A stretch of 64,000 bases of DNA, from assembly GCF_030817475.1 (NCBI RefSeq), contig NZ_JAUSZJ010000002.1, forward strand, positions 2,099,501-2,163,500, in the 5' to 3' direction. This document shows, piece by piece, positions 37,918 to 47,398 of this stretch. The notes under the pieces are model-generated. The model did not search any database, had not been told where the DNA came from, and saw nothing but the letters and a program-made list of their open reading frames with translations. The number at the start of each line of letters is the position of its first letter. The stretch's first letter is position 1. Made by a program: the position numbers and the translations under genes. Source of the stretch: Streptomyces sp. V2I9 (GTDB lineage Bacteria; Actinomycetota; Actinomycetes; Streptomycetales; Streptomycetaceae).

Positions 37918-39402
37918 CTACGGGCGCAGGGTGGCCTCGTCGCGCTCGACCTCGCCGTTGCGCAGGTCCAGCCTGCTGTCGAACTTCGCCAGCGGCTTCG
38001 CCTTCGCCGGGTCCGCCTCGACGGCCGCCGGGGCGACGCCCGCCCAGCGCAGGATCGCGGCGGTGGCCCGCGCCTTCTGCGCCTCGGGGAGACCGGAGAC
38101 CTTCGCGCCGTGGTTGCCGCCGGGGACGGTGTAGACCGCGCTGTCCCGCGCGCCGTGGCCGAGGCGGAACGGCTCCGCGCTCCACGGGTCGTTCTCGCCG
38201 TTGACGTACATCATCTGCCGGGCGTTGCGCTTGACCCAGCGGTCGATGTCCCGCATCGCGCCCCGGTCGAACGTCATCGGGATGGAGCGGGGCACGAAGT
38301 TGCGCGGCGGCTGGTAGCCGTACCGGCTGAGCTCGGCGAGCCAGGGCTGCTTGATGTCCGGCGACCCGAGCTGCGTACCGGCCTGGTAGTAGTACGGGGT
38401 GTACCGCTCCAGGCCCTGGTCGATGTAGGCGGAGAAGCCGGAGATGGCGTCGACGGAGTTCCAGATGTCGTCGTCCGTGGCCTTCTTCGCGTCGGCCGGG
38501 ATGTCCACGCAGTCGGCGAGCAGGCTGTACTGCCAGAACGCCCACCCGTAGTCCAGGACCGTGGCCTCGTAGGCACGGTCGAGGGAGCCGACGGTGTTGA
38601 ACGTCCAGCCCTGATCGGCGGCCAGCTCCTTGTACTTCTTCTGGAGCGGGGCCCGGCGGATCAGCGCCTCGCGCTGCACCCCGGCCAGCTTGTCGCGGCA
38701 CTCCGCGGTGCCGACGTTGCGGAAGAACCGGTCGTACGCCGAGTCCTCGTTGTCCACGACGTCGTTGGGCGCGACGTAGGCGACGACGCCGTCCATGTCC
38801 TTCGGGTAGAAGCGCTCGAAGTACGTGGCGGTCATGCCGCCCTTGGACCCGCCGGTGGCCAGCCACTTCTTGTCGTAGATCTTCTTGAGCGCCGTGAACA
38901 CCCGGTGCTGGTCGCTGGCGGCCTGCCAGATGTCCAGCTTGGACCAGTCGGCCGGGGCCGGGCGGGACGGGGTGAAGTAGCGGTACTCCAGGGAGACCTG
39001 ATTGCCGTCGACGATCTGCGTCGGCTCGCTGCGGCTGGGGTTGGTGGAGACGTTGTAGCCGCTGGTGAAGAAGACCGTCGGGCGGCTCACGTCCTTGTGC
39101 AGCAGGGTCAGACGCTGCTGGAACGTGCCCTTGGACGGCCGCTTGTGGTCCACCGGCTGGGTGTAGTTGAGGACGAAGTAGCGGTATCCCGCGTACGGCT
39201 TCTCCTCGATCAGGCTCATCCCCGGGATCGCCAGGATGCGGTCCTTGATGTCCTCGTTGCTCGCTTCGCTGCCTCCGGCAGCCCCGCTGCTCCGCTTCGC
39301 GGCCGGTTCCGCGGCGGTGGCCGCACCGGCCGAGGCCCCCGCGGCTCCGACCGTGCCTATGAGCACGGCGAGCGAGAGAACCCCTGTGAGCGCCTTGCGC
39401 AT
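37918..39402 (-). CDS. Secreted tripeptidyl aminopeptidase (peptidase family S37)
   Basis: 494 residues with a Sec signal peptide (MRKALTGVLSLAVLIGTVGAAG, cleavage near AEPAA). The alpha/beta-hydrolase nucleophile is in ATGGSKGGMTATYFERFYP, and the acid/His region shows NGENDPWSAEPF and VPGGNHGAKVS. Overall features (LNYTQPVDHKRPSKGTFQQR, FFTSGYNV) match the Streptomyces prolyl tri/tetrapeptidyl aminopeptidase group. It removes N-terminal tripeptides outside the cell and in Streptomyces often matures exported enzymes. GGGGAGGG precedes the ATG. Monocistronic. Confidence 0.88.
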   Translation of the reverse strand: MRKALTGVLSLAVLIGTVGAAGASAGAATAAEPAAKRSSGAAGGSEASNEDIKDRILAIPGMSLIEEKPYAGYRYFVLNYTQPVDHKRPSKGTFQQRLTLLHKDVSRPTVFFTSGYNVSTNPSRSEPTQIVDGNQVSLEYRYFTPSRPAPADWSKLDIWQAASDQHRVFTALKKIYDKKWLATGGSKGGMTATYFERFYPKDMDGVVAYVAPNDVVDNEDSAYDRFFRNVGTAECRDKLAGVQREALIRRAPLQKKYKELAADQGWTFNTVGSLDRAYEATVLDYGWAFWQYSLLADCVDIPADAKKATDDDIWNSVDAISGFSAYIDQGLERYTPYYYQAGTQLGSPDIKQPWLAELSRYGYQPPRNFVPRSIPMTFDRGAMRDIDRWVKRNARQMMYVNGENDPWSAEPFRLGHGARDSAVYTVPGGNHGAKVSGLPEAQKARATAAILRWAGVAPAAVEADPAKAKPLAKFDSRLDLRNGEVERDEATLRP

Positions 39403-39545
39403 GCACCCTCCCCTTGATTCACAACAGACGCCGTGAACTTATCGGGGCAGCACACGCCACGCCAGACCCGGTTGCCCGTGTCAGTGCGGAAGGCGGGCGG
39501 GACGGGGGTGTCATGGGGCCCGCCGACGCGGCGGACCGGGCGGGT

Positions 39546-40043
39546 TCAGCAGAGGATCCATCCGGTGGAGGCGGACTTCTTGCCGATCGCACCGGACGCC
39601 CGGACGCAGCGGTTGAGCGCGCTGACCGTGACGGGCCCGGCCATCTTCGTGTACGCGCCCTTGTCGGTGACGGCGTGTCCGCCGCGCGCCTGGAGGGTGA
39701 CACTCATCGTCCGCCGCTTGCCGGGCTTCTTGGCGACGGTCACGGCGCACGCCAGGCCGCGGCTCTTGTAGACGCGCAGCTCTCCGGTGGAGAACGCGAC
39801 GGTTTTCGCGGGGCGGCCGGAACAGCCGCCGGCGGCGTGCGCGGTGCCGGGGACGGCGAGGAGAGGGACGAGCCCGGTGAGGAGGGGGAGGACGAGAAGC
39901 CGGACCAGCAGCCGCCGCTCGCGGAGGGCGGCCGCCGACCGCCCGGCGGCCGTTCCCGATCGGCCCGGTCCGGGGGCCGCTCTCGATCCGGCGGGCGCTC
40001 CTGACCCCTCCGGTCCCGCCGGCCCCGCAGCCTTATCGAACAC
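39546..40043 (-). CDS. Small secreted protein of unknown function
   Basis: About 165 residues from the GTG at 40041-40043, which has AGGTGGGGG upstream; an ATG at 40118 would add 25 residues. A Pro/Gly/Ala-rich lead precedes a signal sequence (RERRLLVRLLVLPLLTGLVPLLAV, cleavage after AHA). The mature part is about 95 residues, basic, with four cysteines (GGCSG, LACAV, NRCVR and the C-terminal WILC), hence likely two disulfides. No domain is recognised. The final residue is Cys. Confidence 0.65.
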   Translation of the reverse strand: MFDKAAGPAGPEGSGAPAGSRAAPGPGRSGTAAGRSAAALRERRLLVRLLVLPLLTGLVPLLAVPGTAHAAGGCSGRPAKTVAFSTGELRVYKSRGLACAVTVAKKPGKRRTMSVTLQARGGHAVTDKGAYTKMAGPVTVSALNRCVRASGAIGKKSASTGWILC

Positions 40044-40136
40044 CTTTGCCCCCACCTGACATCTGTACGCACCCCTGCGTCTCAGGCTACGACGCAGCAG
40101 ACCGGTGAGAGGTTGCACGGCCGGGCCCGGCCGCCG

Positions 40137-43100
40137 TCAGACGACAGCGGCCGGCTCGTCCTCCCCTATGAAGGTGCGCCACAGCCGGGCGTACCGCCCG
40201 CCGCGGGCCAGCAGCTCCTCGTGGGTGCCGTCCTCGGCCACGCGCCCCTGGTCCATGACCACGACGCGGTCGGCACGGGCGGCGGTGGTCAGCCGGTGGG
40301 CGACGACCAGCGTGGTGCGGCGGCCCGCGAGCCGGTCGGTGGCCTGGTTGACCAGGGCCTCGGTGGCGAGGTCCAGGGCGGCGGTGGCCTCGTCCAGGAG
40401 CAGGATGTCCGGATCGACGAGTTCGGCGCGGGCCAGCGCGATGAGCTGGCGCTGCCCGGCGGAGAGGTTCCGGCCGCGCTCGGCCACCTCGTGGAGGTAG
40501 CCGCCCTCCAGCGTGGCGATCATCTCGTGCGCGCCGACCGCGCGGGCCGCGGCCTCGACCTCGGCGTCGGTGGCGTCGGGCCGCCCGTAGGCGATGGCGT
40601 CGCGGACCGTGCCGGCGAAGAGGTACGCCTCCTGCGGGACGACCCCGAGGCGGTGCCGGTAGGCGGTCGTGTCGAGGGTGCGCAGATCGGCCCCGTCGGC
40701 GGTGACCCGGCCGCTGGTGGGGTCGTAGTACCGGGCGACCAGCTTGACCAGGGTCGATTTCCCGGCGCCCGTCTCCCCCACGAACGCCACCGTCTGGCCG
40801 GCCGGGATGCGCAGGTCCACGCCGGTCAGGGCCTCCTCGTCGGAGCCGTACGCGAAGGAGACGTCCTCGAACGCGATCTCGCCGCGCAGCGAGGGCACGG
40901 CGCGCGGCTCGTCCGGGTCGGCCGTCGAGGTGGGCTCGCGCAGCAGTTCCTGGATGCGGCCGAGGGAGACGGTCGCCTGCTGGTAGCCGTCGAAGACCTG
41001 GGAGAGCTGCTGGACGGGGGCGAAGAACAGGTCGATGTAGAGGAGATAGGCGACCAGGGCCCCGGTGGTCAGCGTGCCGTTGTCGATCCGGCCGGCGCCG
41101 ACGATCATGACGGCCGCCGCGGCGACGGAGGCCAGGAGCTGGACGAAGGGGAAGTAGACGGAGATCAGCCACTGGCCGCGTACCCGCGCCTGGCGGTAGC
41201 TGTCGCTGTGCTCGGTGAAGCGGGCGGCCCCGTCCTGCTCGCGGCCGAACGCCTGGACGATACGGAGACCGGCGACGGACTCCTGGAGGTCGGCGTTGAC
41301 GGCGCTGATGCGGGTCCGGGCCAGTTCGTACGCCTTGACGCTGCTGCGCCGGAAGAAGACGGTGCCGACGATCAGCACGGGCAGGGTGGCGAAGACGACC
41401 AGGGCGAGCTGCACGTCCAGGACGAGCAGGGCGACCATGATCCCGAAGAAGGTGACCACGGAGACGAACGCGGTCACGAGACCGGTCTGGAGGAACGTGG
41501 AGAGCGCGTCCACGTCCGTCGTCATCCGGGTCATGATCCGGCCGGTCAGCTCGCGCTCGTAGTAGTCGAGACCGAGCCGCTGGAGCTGGGCGAAGATCTT
41601 GAGCCGGAGCGAGTAGAGCATGCGCTCGCCGGTCCGGCCGGTCATCCGGATCTCGCCGGTCTGGGCCGCCCACTGGACGAGGACGACGACGAGCGCGATC
41701 GCGGAGGCCGCCCACACCGCGCCGAGCGAGAGCTGGGTGACGCCCTCGTCGATGCCGTGCCGGATCAGGACCGGCAGCAGCAGGCCCATGCCCGCGTCCA
41801 CCGCGACCAGCCCGAAGCTGACGAGCAGGGCCGCCCCGAAACCGTGCGTCAGCCGGCGCAGCCCGTACGACTTCTCCGGGCGCACGGCGGCGGCCTCGTC
41901 CACCTCGGGGGTGTCGGTGGCCGGGGGCAGCGCCTCGACCTGGGCGAGGAGCTCGGGCGTCGCGGGCATGCCGGCGACGGTGGTGTCCCGCTCCTCCTCC
42001 TTGCGGATCCACAGCTCGGGAGTGATGCCGCGCTCCGCGTCGAACTCCGCGTCCAGCTCCTCCTGGAGGGCCCGGTCGTCCTCGGGGGCCGTCGCGGCGG
42101 TGCGCGGCGGCCGGTGGCCGGGCGAGGCGCCGCCCAGCTCGTCGGGGTCGGTGAGCAGCCGGCGGTAGAGGGGCGAGGTGCGCTCCAGCTCCTCATGGGT
42201 GCCGAGCGCGGCGAGCTTCCCGCCGTCCAGCACGGCGATGCGGTCCGCGAGCTGGAGGGTGGAGCGGCGGTGGGCGATGAGGAGGGTGGTGCGCCCCGCC
42301 ATCACGTGCTTGAGGGCTTCGTGGATCTCGTGCTCGACGCGGGCGTCGACGGCGGAGGTCGCGTCGTCGAGGAGGAGGAGCCGGGGGTCGGTGAGGATGG
42401 CGCGGGCGAGGGCGACGCGCTGGCGCTGGCCGCCGGAGAGGGTGAGCCCGTGCTCGCCGACGGTGGTGTCGTACCCGTCGGGAAGGTCGGAGATGAACCC
42501 GTGGGCCTGGGCGGCGCGGGCGGCCTGCTCGATCTGTTCCGGGGTGGCGTCGGGGACGCCGTAGGCGATGTTGGCGCGGACGGTGTCGGAGAACAGGAAG
42601 CTGTCCTCGGGGACGAGGCCGATCGCGGAGCGCAGGGACGCCTGGGTCAGCTCGCGGACGTCGTGGCCGCCGATGAGGACGGCCCCGTGGGACACGTCGT
42701 AGAAGCGGGGCACCAGGAGGGAGAGCGTGGACTTGCCGCTGCCGGACGTGCCGACGACGGCGACGGTCTCGCCGGGTTCGACGGTGAGCGAGAACCCGTC
42801 GAGGACGGGGCGCTCGTCGGCGTAGCCGAAGCGGACGTCGTCGAACTCGATGCCGGCGGGGGCGTCGGCGGGCAGTTCCTTCGTGCCGTCCCGCAGGGAG
42901 GGTTCGGTGTCGATCAGCTCCAGGACGCGTTCCACGCCGGCGCGGGCCTGCTGGCCGACGGTGAGGACCATGGCGAGCATCCGGACCGGGCCGACGAGCT
43001 GGGCGAGGTAGGTGGAGAAGGCGACGAACGTGCCGAGGGTGATCTCGCCGCGGGTGGCCAGCCAGCCGCCGAGGGCGAGCATGGCGACCTGGCCGAGCGC

Positions 43101-43862
43101 GGGCACGGCCTGGAGGGCGGGCGTGTAGCGGGAGTTCAGCCGGATGGTGCGCAGCCGCCCGGCGAAGAGGTGGCGTCCGACCTCGCGGAGCTTGCCGGTC
43201 TCCTGGTCCTCCTGGCCGAAGCCCTTGACGACCCGGACCCCGGAGACGGCCCCGTCGACGACTCCGGCGACGGCGGCGGCCTGGCTCTGGGCGTACCAGG
43301 TGGCGGGGAAGAGGCGGGTACGGGAGCGGCGGGCGATGTACCAGAGCGCGGGGGCGACGGCGAGGGCGACGAGGGTGAGCGGGAGGGAGAGCCACGCCAT
43401 GATCACCAGGGAGATGAGGAAGAGCAGCACGTTCCCGATGGTCATCGGGAGCATGAACAGCAGCCCCTGGATCAGCTGGAGGTCACTGGTGGCCCGGCCG
43501 ACGACCTGCCCCGTGGACAGCTCGTCCTGGCGCTTCCCGTCGAGCCGGGTGATCGTCGCGTACATGTCCGTACGCAGATCGTGCTGGACGTCCAGGGCGA
43601 GCCGGCCGCCGTAGTACCGGCGGATGTAGGTGGCGGCGTAGACGAGGACGGCCGCGCCGACGAACAGTCCGGTCCAGAGCGCGAGGGAGCGGGTGTGGGC
43701 GGTGACCACGTCGTCGATGATCACCTTGGTGATCAGCGGGACGAGGGCCATCACGGCCATGCCGGCGAGCGACGATCCGAGGGCGAGCACGACGTTGCGC
43801 CGGTAGCGCCACGCGTACCCGGCCAGCCGCCGGCCCCAGCCCTGTTGATCTGCGCCCGTCAC
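40137..43862 (-). CDS. Fused ABC multidrug exporter (two TMD-NBD halves in one chain)
   Basis: 1241 residues with the layout TMD-NBD-TMD-NBD. The first ATPase has Walker A VVGTSGSGKST, signature LSGGQRQR and Walker B LLLLDDATSAVD, where Asp replaces the usual catalytic Glu. The second has VGETGAGKST, LSAGQRQ and ILLLDEATAALD with the Glu intact. Hence one composite site is probably degenerate, as in heterodimeric exporters. A charged linker (about residues 560-640) joins the halves. GTG at 43862 is preceded by AGGAGG six bases away, so the longer upstream frame is not used. Substrate unknown; usual roles are drug or lipid export. Confidence 0.9.
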   Translation of the reverse strand: MTGADQQGWGRRLAGYAWRYRRNVVLALGSSLAGMAVMALVPLITKVIIDDVVTAHTRSLALWTGLFVGAAVLVYAATYIRRYYGGRLALDVQHDLRTDMYATITRLDGKRQDELSTGQVVGRATSDLQLIQGLLFMLPMTIGNVLLFLISLVIMAWLSLPLTLVALAVAPALWYIARRSRTRLFPATWYAQSQAAAVAGVVDGAVSGVRVVKGFGQEDQETGKLREVGRHLFAGRLRTIRLNSRYTPALQAVPALGQVAMLALGGWLATRGEITLGTFVAFSTYLAQLVGPVRMLAMVLTVGQQARAGVERVLELIDTEPSLRDGTKELPADAPAGIEFDDVRFGYADERPVLDGFSLTVEPGETVAVVGTSGSGKSTLSLLVPRFYDVSHGAVLIGGHDVRELTQASLRSAIGLVPEDSFLFSDTVRANIAYGVPDATPEQIEQAARAAQAHGFISDLPDGYDTTVGEHGLTLSGGQRQRVALARAILTDPRLLLLDDATSAVDARVEHEIHEALKHVMAGRTTLLIAHRRSTLQLADRIAVLDGGKLAALGTHEELERTSPLYRRLLTDPDELGGASPGHRPPRTAATAPEDDRALQEELDAEFDAERGITPELWIRKEEERDTTVAGMPATPELLAQVEALPPATDTPEVDEAAAVRPEKSYGLRRLTHGFGAALLVSFGLVAVDAGMGLLLPVLIRHGIDEGVTQLSLGAVWAASAIALVVVLVQWAAQTGEIRMTGRTGERMLYSLRLKIFAQLQRLGLDYYERELTGRIMTRMTTDVDALSTFLQTGLVTAFVSVVTFFGIMVALLVLDVQLALVVFATLPVLIVGTVFFRRSSVKAYELARTRISAVNADLQESVAGLRIVQAFGREQDGAARFTEHSDSYRQARVRGQWLISVYFPFVQLLASVAAAAVMIVGAGRIDNGTLTTGALVAYLLYIDLFFAPVQQLSQVFDGYQQATVSLGRIQELLREPTSTADPDEPRAVPSLRGEIAFEDVSFAYGSDEEALTGVDLRIPAGQTVAFVGETGAGKSTLVKLVARYYDPTSGRVTADGADLRTLDTTAYRHRLGVVPQEAYLFAGTVRDAIAYGRPDATDAEVEAAARAVGAHEMIATLEGGYLHEVAERGRNLSAGQRQLIALARAELVDPDILLLDEATAALDLATEALVNQATDRLAGRRTTLVVAHRLTTAARADRVVVMDQGRVAEDGTHEELLARGGRYARLWRTFIGEDEPAAVV

Positions 43863-44137
43863 GCGTCGCCTCCTGTTCGCCCTGCTCCGCGGCCTGTCCG
43901 CCGGTCCGGCAGGCCGGGTGGTCCCACCAGCCCTGCCGGAAGGCACCAACGTCCCCCGGCCGTCATTTCATCCCGCCGTAACGAACGGGGCGGCGAACGG
44001 AGCCGTCGACCGGTGGTCGGCGCGGGGCGCACGGGACCGGGGCCCCGGTCCCGGTTCGCGTGCCCGGCGGGGTGGGTAGTGATGCGCGACGGCACCGGTG
44101 CCTCCTCGTCGGAGGGCACCCGAAGGGGGCAGGAACC
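43863..44137. promoter_or_regulatory. Divergent region with two perfect palindromes
   Basis: A 20-base perfect palindrome built on GGGACCGGGG and its complement lies at 44034-44053, and a 12-base palindrome GGCACCGGTGCC at 44092-44103. Both sit between the ABC exporter and the small gene at 44138 and could be operators for an unseen regulator or a cruciform-prone terminator. TTTCATCCC near 43970 is locally AT-richer. No -10/-35 pair is clear. Confidence 0.4.
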
Positions 44138-44503
44138 ATGGCGAACGACCGGCTCACCGAGGCTTACCGCTGCGGACAGCTCTTCGCGGCGCTCGCCGCG
44201 CTGGAGCGCCTCAGCGAGGGCGCGCACCACTCCCTGGGGAGGCCGGGGACGAGGCGGCAGCTGTCCACCGAACCGCGCAAGCACCTCACCGTGCACCTGT
44301 GGCAGGCCGGCCGGTACCTGCTCGGAGCCACCAACCGGGGCGAGGGGCGGGCCGCCGGGGTGATCTTCCGGCAGCTGCCGGACCTGCTGCCGCTCGGCCG
44401 GGAACTGCCGGGGGAGATCCGGGACGCGTCGGAACGGGCCCGGTTCCAGGAGGGCGTCACCGCGCAGGAGGCCGCGATCGGGAAGGCGCTCGCGGACGGG
44501 TGA
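44138..44503 (+). CDS. Hypothetical protein, 121 residues
   Basis: A basic helical protein starting MANDRLTEAYRCGQLFAALAALERL, with a central HLTVHLWQAGRYLLGATNRG segment and a C-terminal helix ending AIGKALADG. It has no signal peptide or transmembrane segment. The pattern (AYxxGxLFAxLxxLE early, xxARFQxGxxxQ late) vaguely recalls the C-terminal helical part of Cas8c/Csd1 of type I-C CRISPR systems, but there are no cas genes or repeats here and the likeness is weak. GGGGGCAGGAA precedes the ATG. Confidence 0.65.
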   Translation: MANDRLTEAYRCGQLFAALAALERLSEGAHHSLGRPGTRRQLSTEPRKHLTVHLWQAGRYLLGATNRGEGRAAGVIFRQLPDLLPLGRELPGEIRDASERARFQEGVTAQEAAIGKALADG

Positions 44504-44542
44504 GCGGGCGGGCCCGGGGCGCCCGGGGCCCGCCCGTCCCGC

Positions 44543-46225
44543 CTACAGGTGCGTCGGCTCGAACATCCGCAGCAGGGCCGGCAGCACGACGACGGACGGC
44601 CCCGGCGCGGCCAGTGCCTCGCGGAGGTCGGTGGCGAGGGACTCGGGGGTGCTCCGGACGGCCGGGACGCCGAAGGACGCGGCGAGCGCGACGAAGTCCG
44701 GGCGGGACAGCTCGGTGCCGGTGGTCTCGCCGAAGGCGTCCGTCATGTACTCGCGCAGGATGCCGTAGCCGCCGTCGTCCACGATCAGCCAGGTCAGCGG
44801 CAGATCGTACTGCCGGGCGGTGGCCAGCTCGGCGAGGGAGTACATCGCCCCGCCGTCGCCGGAGACCGCGAGCACGGGCTGCGTCGGGTCGGCGACCGCG
44901 GCCCCGACCGCCGCCGGGAAGGCGTAGCCGAGGCCGCCCGCGCCCTGGGCGGAGTGCATGGTGTTGGGGCGGCGGGCGTCGAACGCGGACCAGGCCCAGT
45001 ACGCGAGGATCGTCATGTCCCAGAAGCTGGGCGCGGCCTCGGGCAGCGCCTCGCGGACGGCGGCGAGGACCTGCTGCTCCAGGGCGAGCCCCTGGGCGTC
45101 GATCCGGCCCCGTACCTTCTCCAGGACCGTACGCACGCGCTCGGGGGCCTCCGGGTCCTCGCGGCGCTCGACGGCGTCCAGGAGGTCGGCCAGCGCCTCG
45201 CGGGCGTCGGAGTGGATGCCGAGCGCGGGGTGGTTGGACTCCAGTTTCCCGGCGTCCGCCTCGATCTGGATCACCCGGCCGCGCGGGCGGAAGGTGTGGT
45301 AGTTCGAGGAGAGCTCACCGAGGCCCGAGCCGACGACGAGCAGGACGTCCGCGTCCTCCAGGAACGCGGTGGTGTGCCGGTCCTCCAGCCAGGAGCGCAG
45401 CGACAGCGGGTGCTCCCAGGGGAAGGCGCCCTTGCCGCCGAAGGTGGTGACGACGGGGGCGTCGAGCTTCTCGGCCAGGGCGCGCAGCTTGCCGGAGGCG
45501 TCGGAGCGGACGACCCCGCCGCCGGCGACGATCACCGGGCGTTCGGCGTGGGACAGCAGGTGCGCGGCGGCGATCGTCAGCTCGGGGCGCGGGTGGAGCT
45601 CGCGCGGGGTGGCGTCCATGGCGCTGACGACCGGCAGGACCGTCTCGGCCAGCAGCACGTCCTGCGGGATCTCCACCCAGACCGGCCCGTGCGGGGCGGT
45701 CAGGGCCGACTCCCAGGCGGCGGCGATCGCGGACGGGATCTGCGACGCGGTCCGCACGGTGTGGACGGACTTCACGATGTCGCGGACGGACGCCTGCTGG
45801 TCGCGCAGTTCGTGGAGGTAGCCGTGCCGCCCGCCGCCGAGCCCGGCGACGGGGATCTGGCTCGTGATCGCCAGGACGGGGGCGGAGGCGGCGGCCGCCT
45901 CCTGGAGCGCGGCGAGCGAGGTGAGCGCACCGGGCCCGGTGGAGAGCAGGAGCGGCGCCACCTCGCCGGTGATCCGGCCGTACGCGTCGGCGGCGAAGCC
46001 CGCGTTGTTCTCGACGCGGAGCCCGACGTAGCGGAGGGAGGAGCGGCGCACCGCGTCGAAGACGCCCAGCGCGTGCTGGCCGGGCAGCCCGAAGACGGTG
46101 GTCGCGCCGAGCCCCTGGAGGGACTCGACGACGAGGTCGCCGCCGTTGCGGCCGGGGGGCGGGTCCAGGACGGCGGCGGCCTGGGCGGCGGTGAGCCGGG
46201 GCCGGTCGTCGTGGTCGTGGCTCAC
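44543..46225 (-). CDS. Thiamine-diphosphate-dependent enzyme (acetolactate synthase-like)
   Basis: 560 residues with the three ThDP-enzyme domains. The N-terminal Pyr domain has the catalytic Glu in [17 protein letters not shown]. The central domain contains [12 protein letters not shown]. The C-terminal PP domain has the [15 protein letters not shown] motif and the expected downstream Asp/Gly residues. It resembles acetolactate synthase large subunits and benzoylformate decarboxylase-type enzymes, but no regulatory subunit is nearby. The GTG overlaps the ureohydrolase stop (GTGA), so it works with that enzyme, perhaps in catabolism of arginine-derived compounds. The exact reaction is unassigned. 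Confidence 0.82.
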   Translation of the reverse strand: MSHDHDDRPRLTAAQAAAVLDPPPGRNGGDLVVESLQGLGATTVFGLPGQHALGVFDAVRRSSLRYVGLRVENNAGFAADAYGRITGEVAPLLLSTGPGALTSLAALQEAAAASAPVLAITSQIPVAGLGGGRHGYLHELRDQQASVRDIVKSVHTVRTASQIPSAIAAAWESALTAPHGPVWVEIPQDVLLAETVLPVVSAMDATPRELHPRPELTIAAAHLLSHAERPVIVAGGGVVRSDASGKLRALAEKLDAPVVTTFGGKGAFPWEHPLSLRSWLEDRHTTAFLEDADVLLVVGSGLGELSSNYHTFRPRGRVIQIEADAGKLESNHPALGIHSDAREALADLLDAVERREDPEAPERVRTVLEKVRGRIDAQGLALEQQVLAAVREALPEAAPSFWDMTILAYWAWSAFDARRPNTMHSAQGAGGLGYAFPAAVGAAVADPTQPVLAVSGDGGAMYSLAELATARQYDLPLTWLIVDDGGYGILREYMTDAFGETTGTELSRPDFVALAASFGVPAVRSTPESLATDLREALAAPGPSVVVLPALLRMFEPTHL

Positions 46226-47223
46226 TCGGCGTCCTTCGCCGTCTTCTCCGCGGCCTTCTCCGCCTTCTCCGCGGCGATCTGGCGGGACATGATCGTCGTC
46301 AGCTCGTACGCGGCGTGCGAGGCGGCCACCGAGGTGATCTCGGCGTGGTCGTACGCGGGGGCGACCTCGACCAGGTCGGCGGAGACCAGGTGGCAGGAGG
46401 CGAGCCCGCGCAGGATCTCCAGCAGTTCGCGGGAGGTGAGGCCGCCGGCCTCGGGGGTCCCGGTGCCGGGGGCGTGCGCCGGGTCGAGGACGTCGATGTC
46501 GATGGAGATGTACAGCGGCCGGTCCCCGATGCGCTGCCGCAGCTGGTCGGCGATCTCGTCGACGCCGCGCCGCATGACGTCGGCGGAGGTGACGATGCCG
46601 AAGCCCATCTTCTCGTCGTCGGTCAGGTCCTGCTTGCCGTACAGCGGGCCGCGGGTGCCGACGTGGGAGAGGGCGGAGGTGTCGAGGATGCCCTCCTCGA
46701 CGGCCCGGCGGAACGGGGTGCCGTGGGTGTACTCGGCGCCGAAGTAGGTGTCCCAGGTGTCCAGGTGCGCGTCGAAGTGGAGCAGGGCGACGGGCCCGTG
46801 CTTCTTGGCGACGGAGCGCAGGAGGGGCAGGGCGATGGTGTGGTCGCCGCCGAGGGTCATCAGGCGTGCGCCGGTGGACAGCAGGTCGTCGGCCGCGCCC
46901 TCGACGGTCTCGACGGCCTCGTTGATGTTGAACGGGTTCGCCGCGATGTCCCCGGCGTCGGCGACCTGCGCGAGGGCGAACGGGGAGGCGTCCTGGGCCG
47001 GGTTGTACGGGCGCAGCAGCCGGGACGCCTCACGGATCGCGTTGCCGCCGAAGCGGGCGCCGGGCCGGTAGGAGACCCCGGTGTCGAAGGGCACGCCGAC
47101 CACGGCGACGTCGGTGCGCCCGACCTCGTCGAGCCGGGGCAGCCGGGCGAACGTCGCGGGCCCGGCGTACCGCGGGACGCGGGAGGAGTCGATGGGGCCG
47201 CGCGGCGACTCGGTGCTGCTCAT
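46222..47223 (-). CDS. Agmatinase/guanidinobutyrase-type ureohydrolase
   Basis: 333 residues of the arginase-agmatinase family. Mn ligands are visible in [22 protein letters not shown] and [22 protein letters not shown]. It cleaves urea from a guanidino compound, probably 4-guanidinobutyrate or agmatine, yielding an amino product. ATG at 47223 follows GAAGGAAGGG; the frame upstream is non-coding in character. A Lys/Glu/Ala-rich C-terminal tail ([17 protein letters not shown]) extends beyond the usual end. It forms an operon with the ThDP enzyme and is divergent from a PucR regulator. Confidence 0.9.
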   Translation of the reverse strand: MSSTESPRGPIDSSRVPRYAGPATFARLPRLDEVGRTDVAVVGVPFDTGVSYRPGARFGGNAIREASRLLRPYNPAQDASPFALAQVADAGDIAANPFNINEAVETVEGAADDLLSTGARLMTLGGDHTIALPLLRSVAKKHGPVALLHFDAHLDTWDTYFGAEYTHGTPFRRAVEEGILDTSALSHVGTRGPLYGKQDLTDDEKMGFGIVTSADVMRRGVDEIADQLRQRIGDRPLYISIDIDVLDPAHAPGTGTPEAGGLTSRELLEILRGLASCHLVSADLVEVAPAYDHAEITSVAASHAAYELTTIMSRQIAAEKAEKAAEKTAKDAE

Positions 47224-47398
47224 GGGGGTGCCCTTCCTTCGGTTTCGTACGGGGTCGAGTGTGCGGGTGGTCCGCGGCGGTGTGCCGCGCGGCGGGGCGC
47301 CGGGGCCGTCCGGGCGGACGGATGGAGGTGCGAGGAAGACGGTAGGCGGCCGAAAGCCGACACTGAAGTGTACGTTTGCTCCACCTGTCCCGCCCTGA
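47224..47398. promoter_or_regulatory. Divergent region between the ureohydrolase and PucR genes
   Basis: 175 bases containing both promoters. An AT-richer CACTGAAGTGTACGTTTGC segment lies at 47361-47379. ATGGAT-GAACC-ATCCAT (47399-47415), an inverted repeat that includes the PucR start codon, directly follows and could be an autoregulatory operator. Otherwise GC-rich with no gene. Confidence 0.4.

Noticed and set aside
40113..44363. Plus-strand open frame of about 1416 codons opposite the ABC exporter
   Set aside because: Antisense shadow rich in Gly, Asp and Arg without motifs; the exporter reads perfectly on the minus strand.
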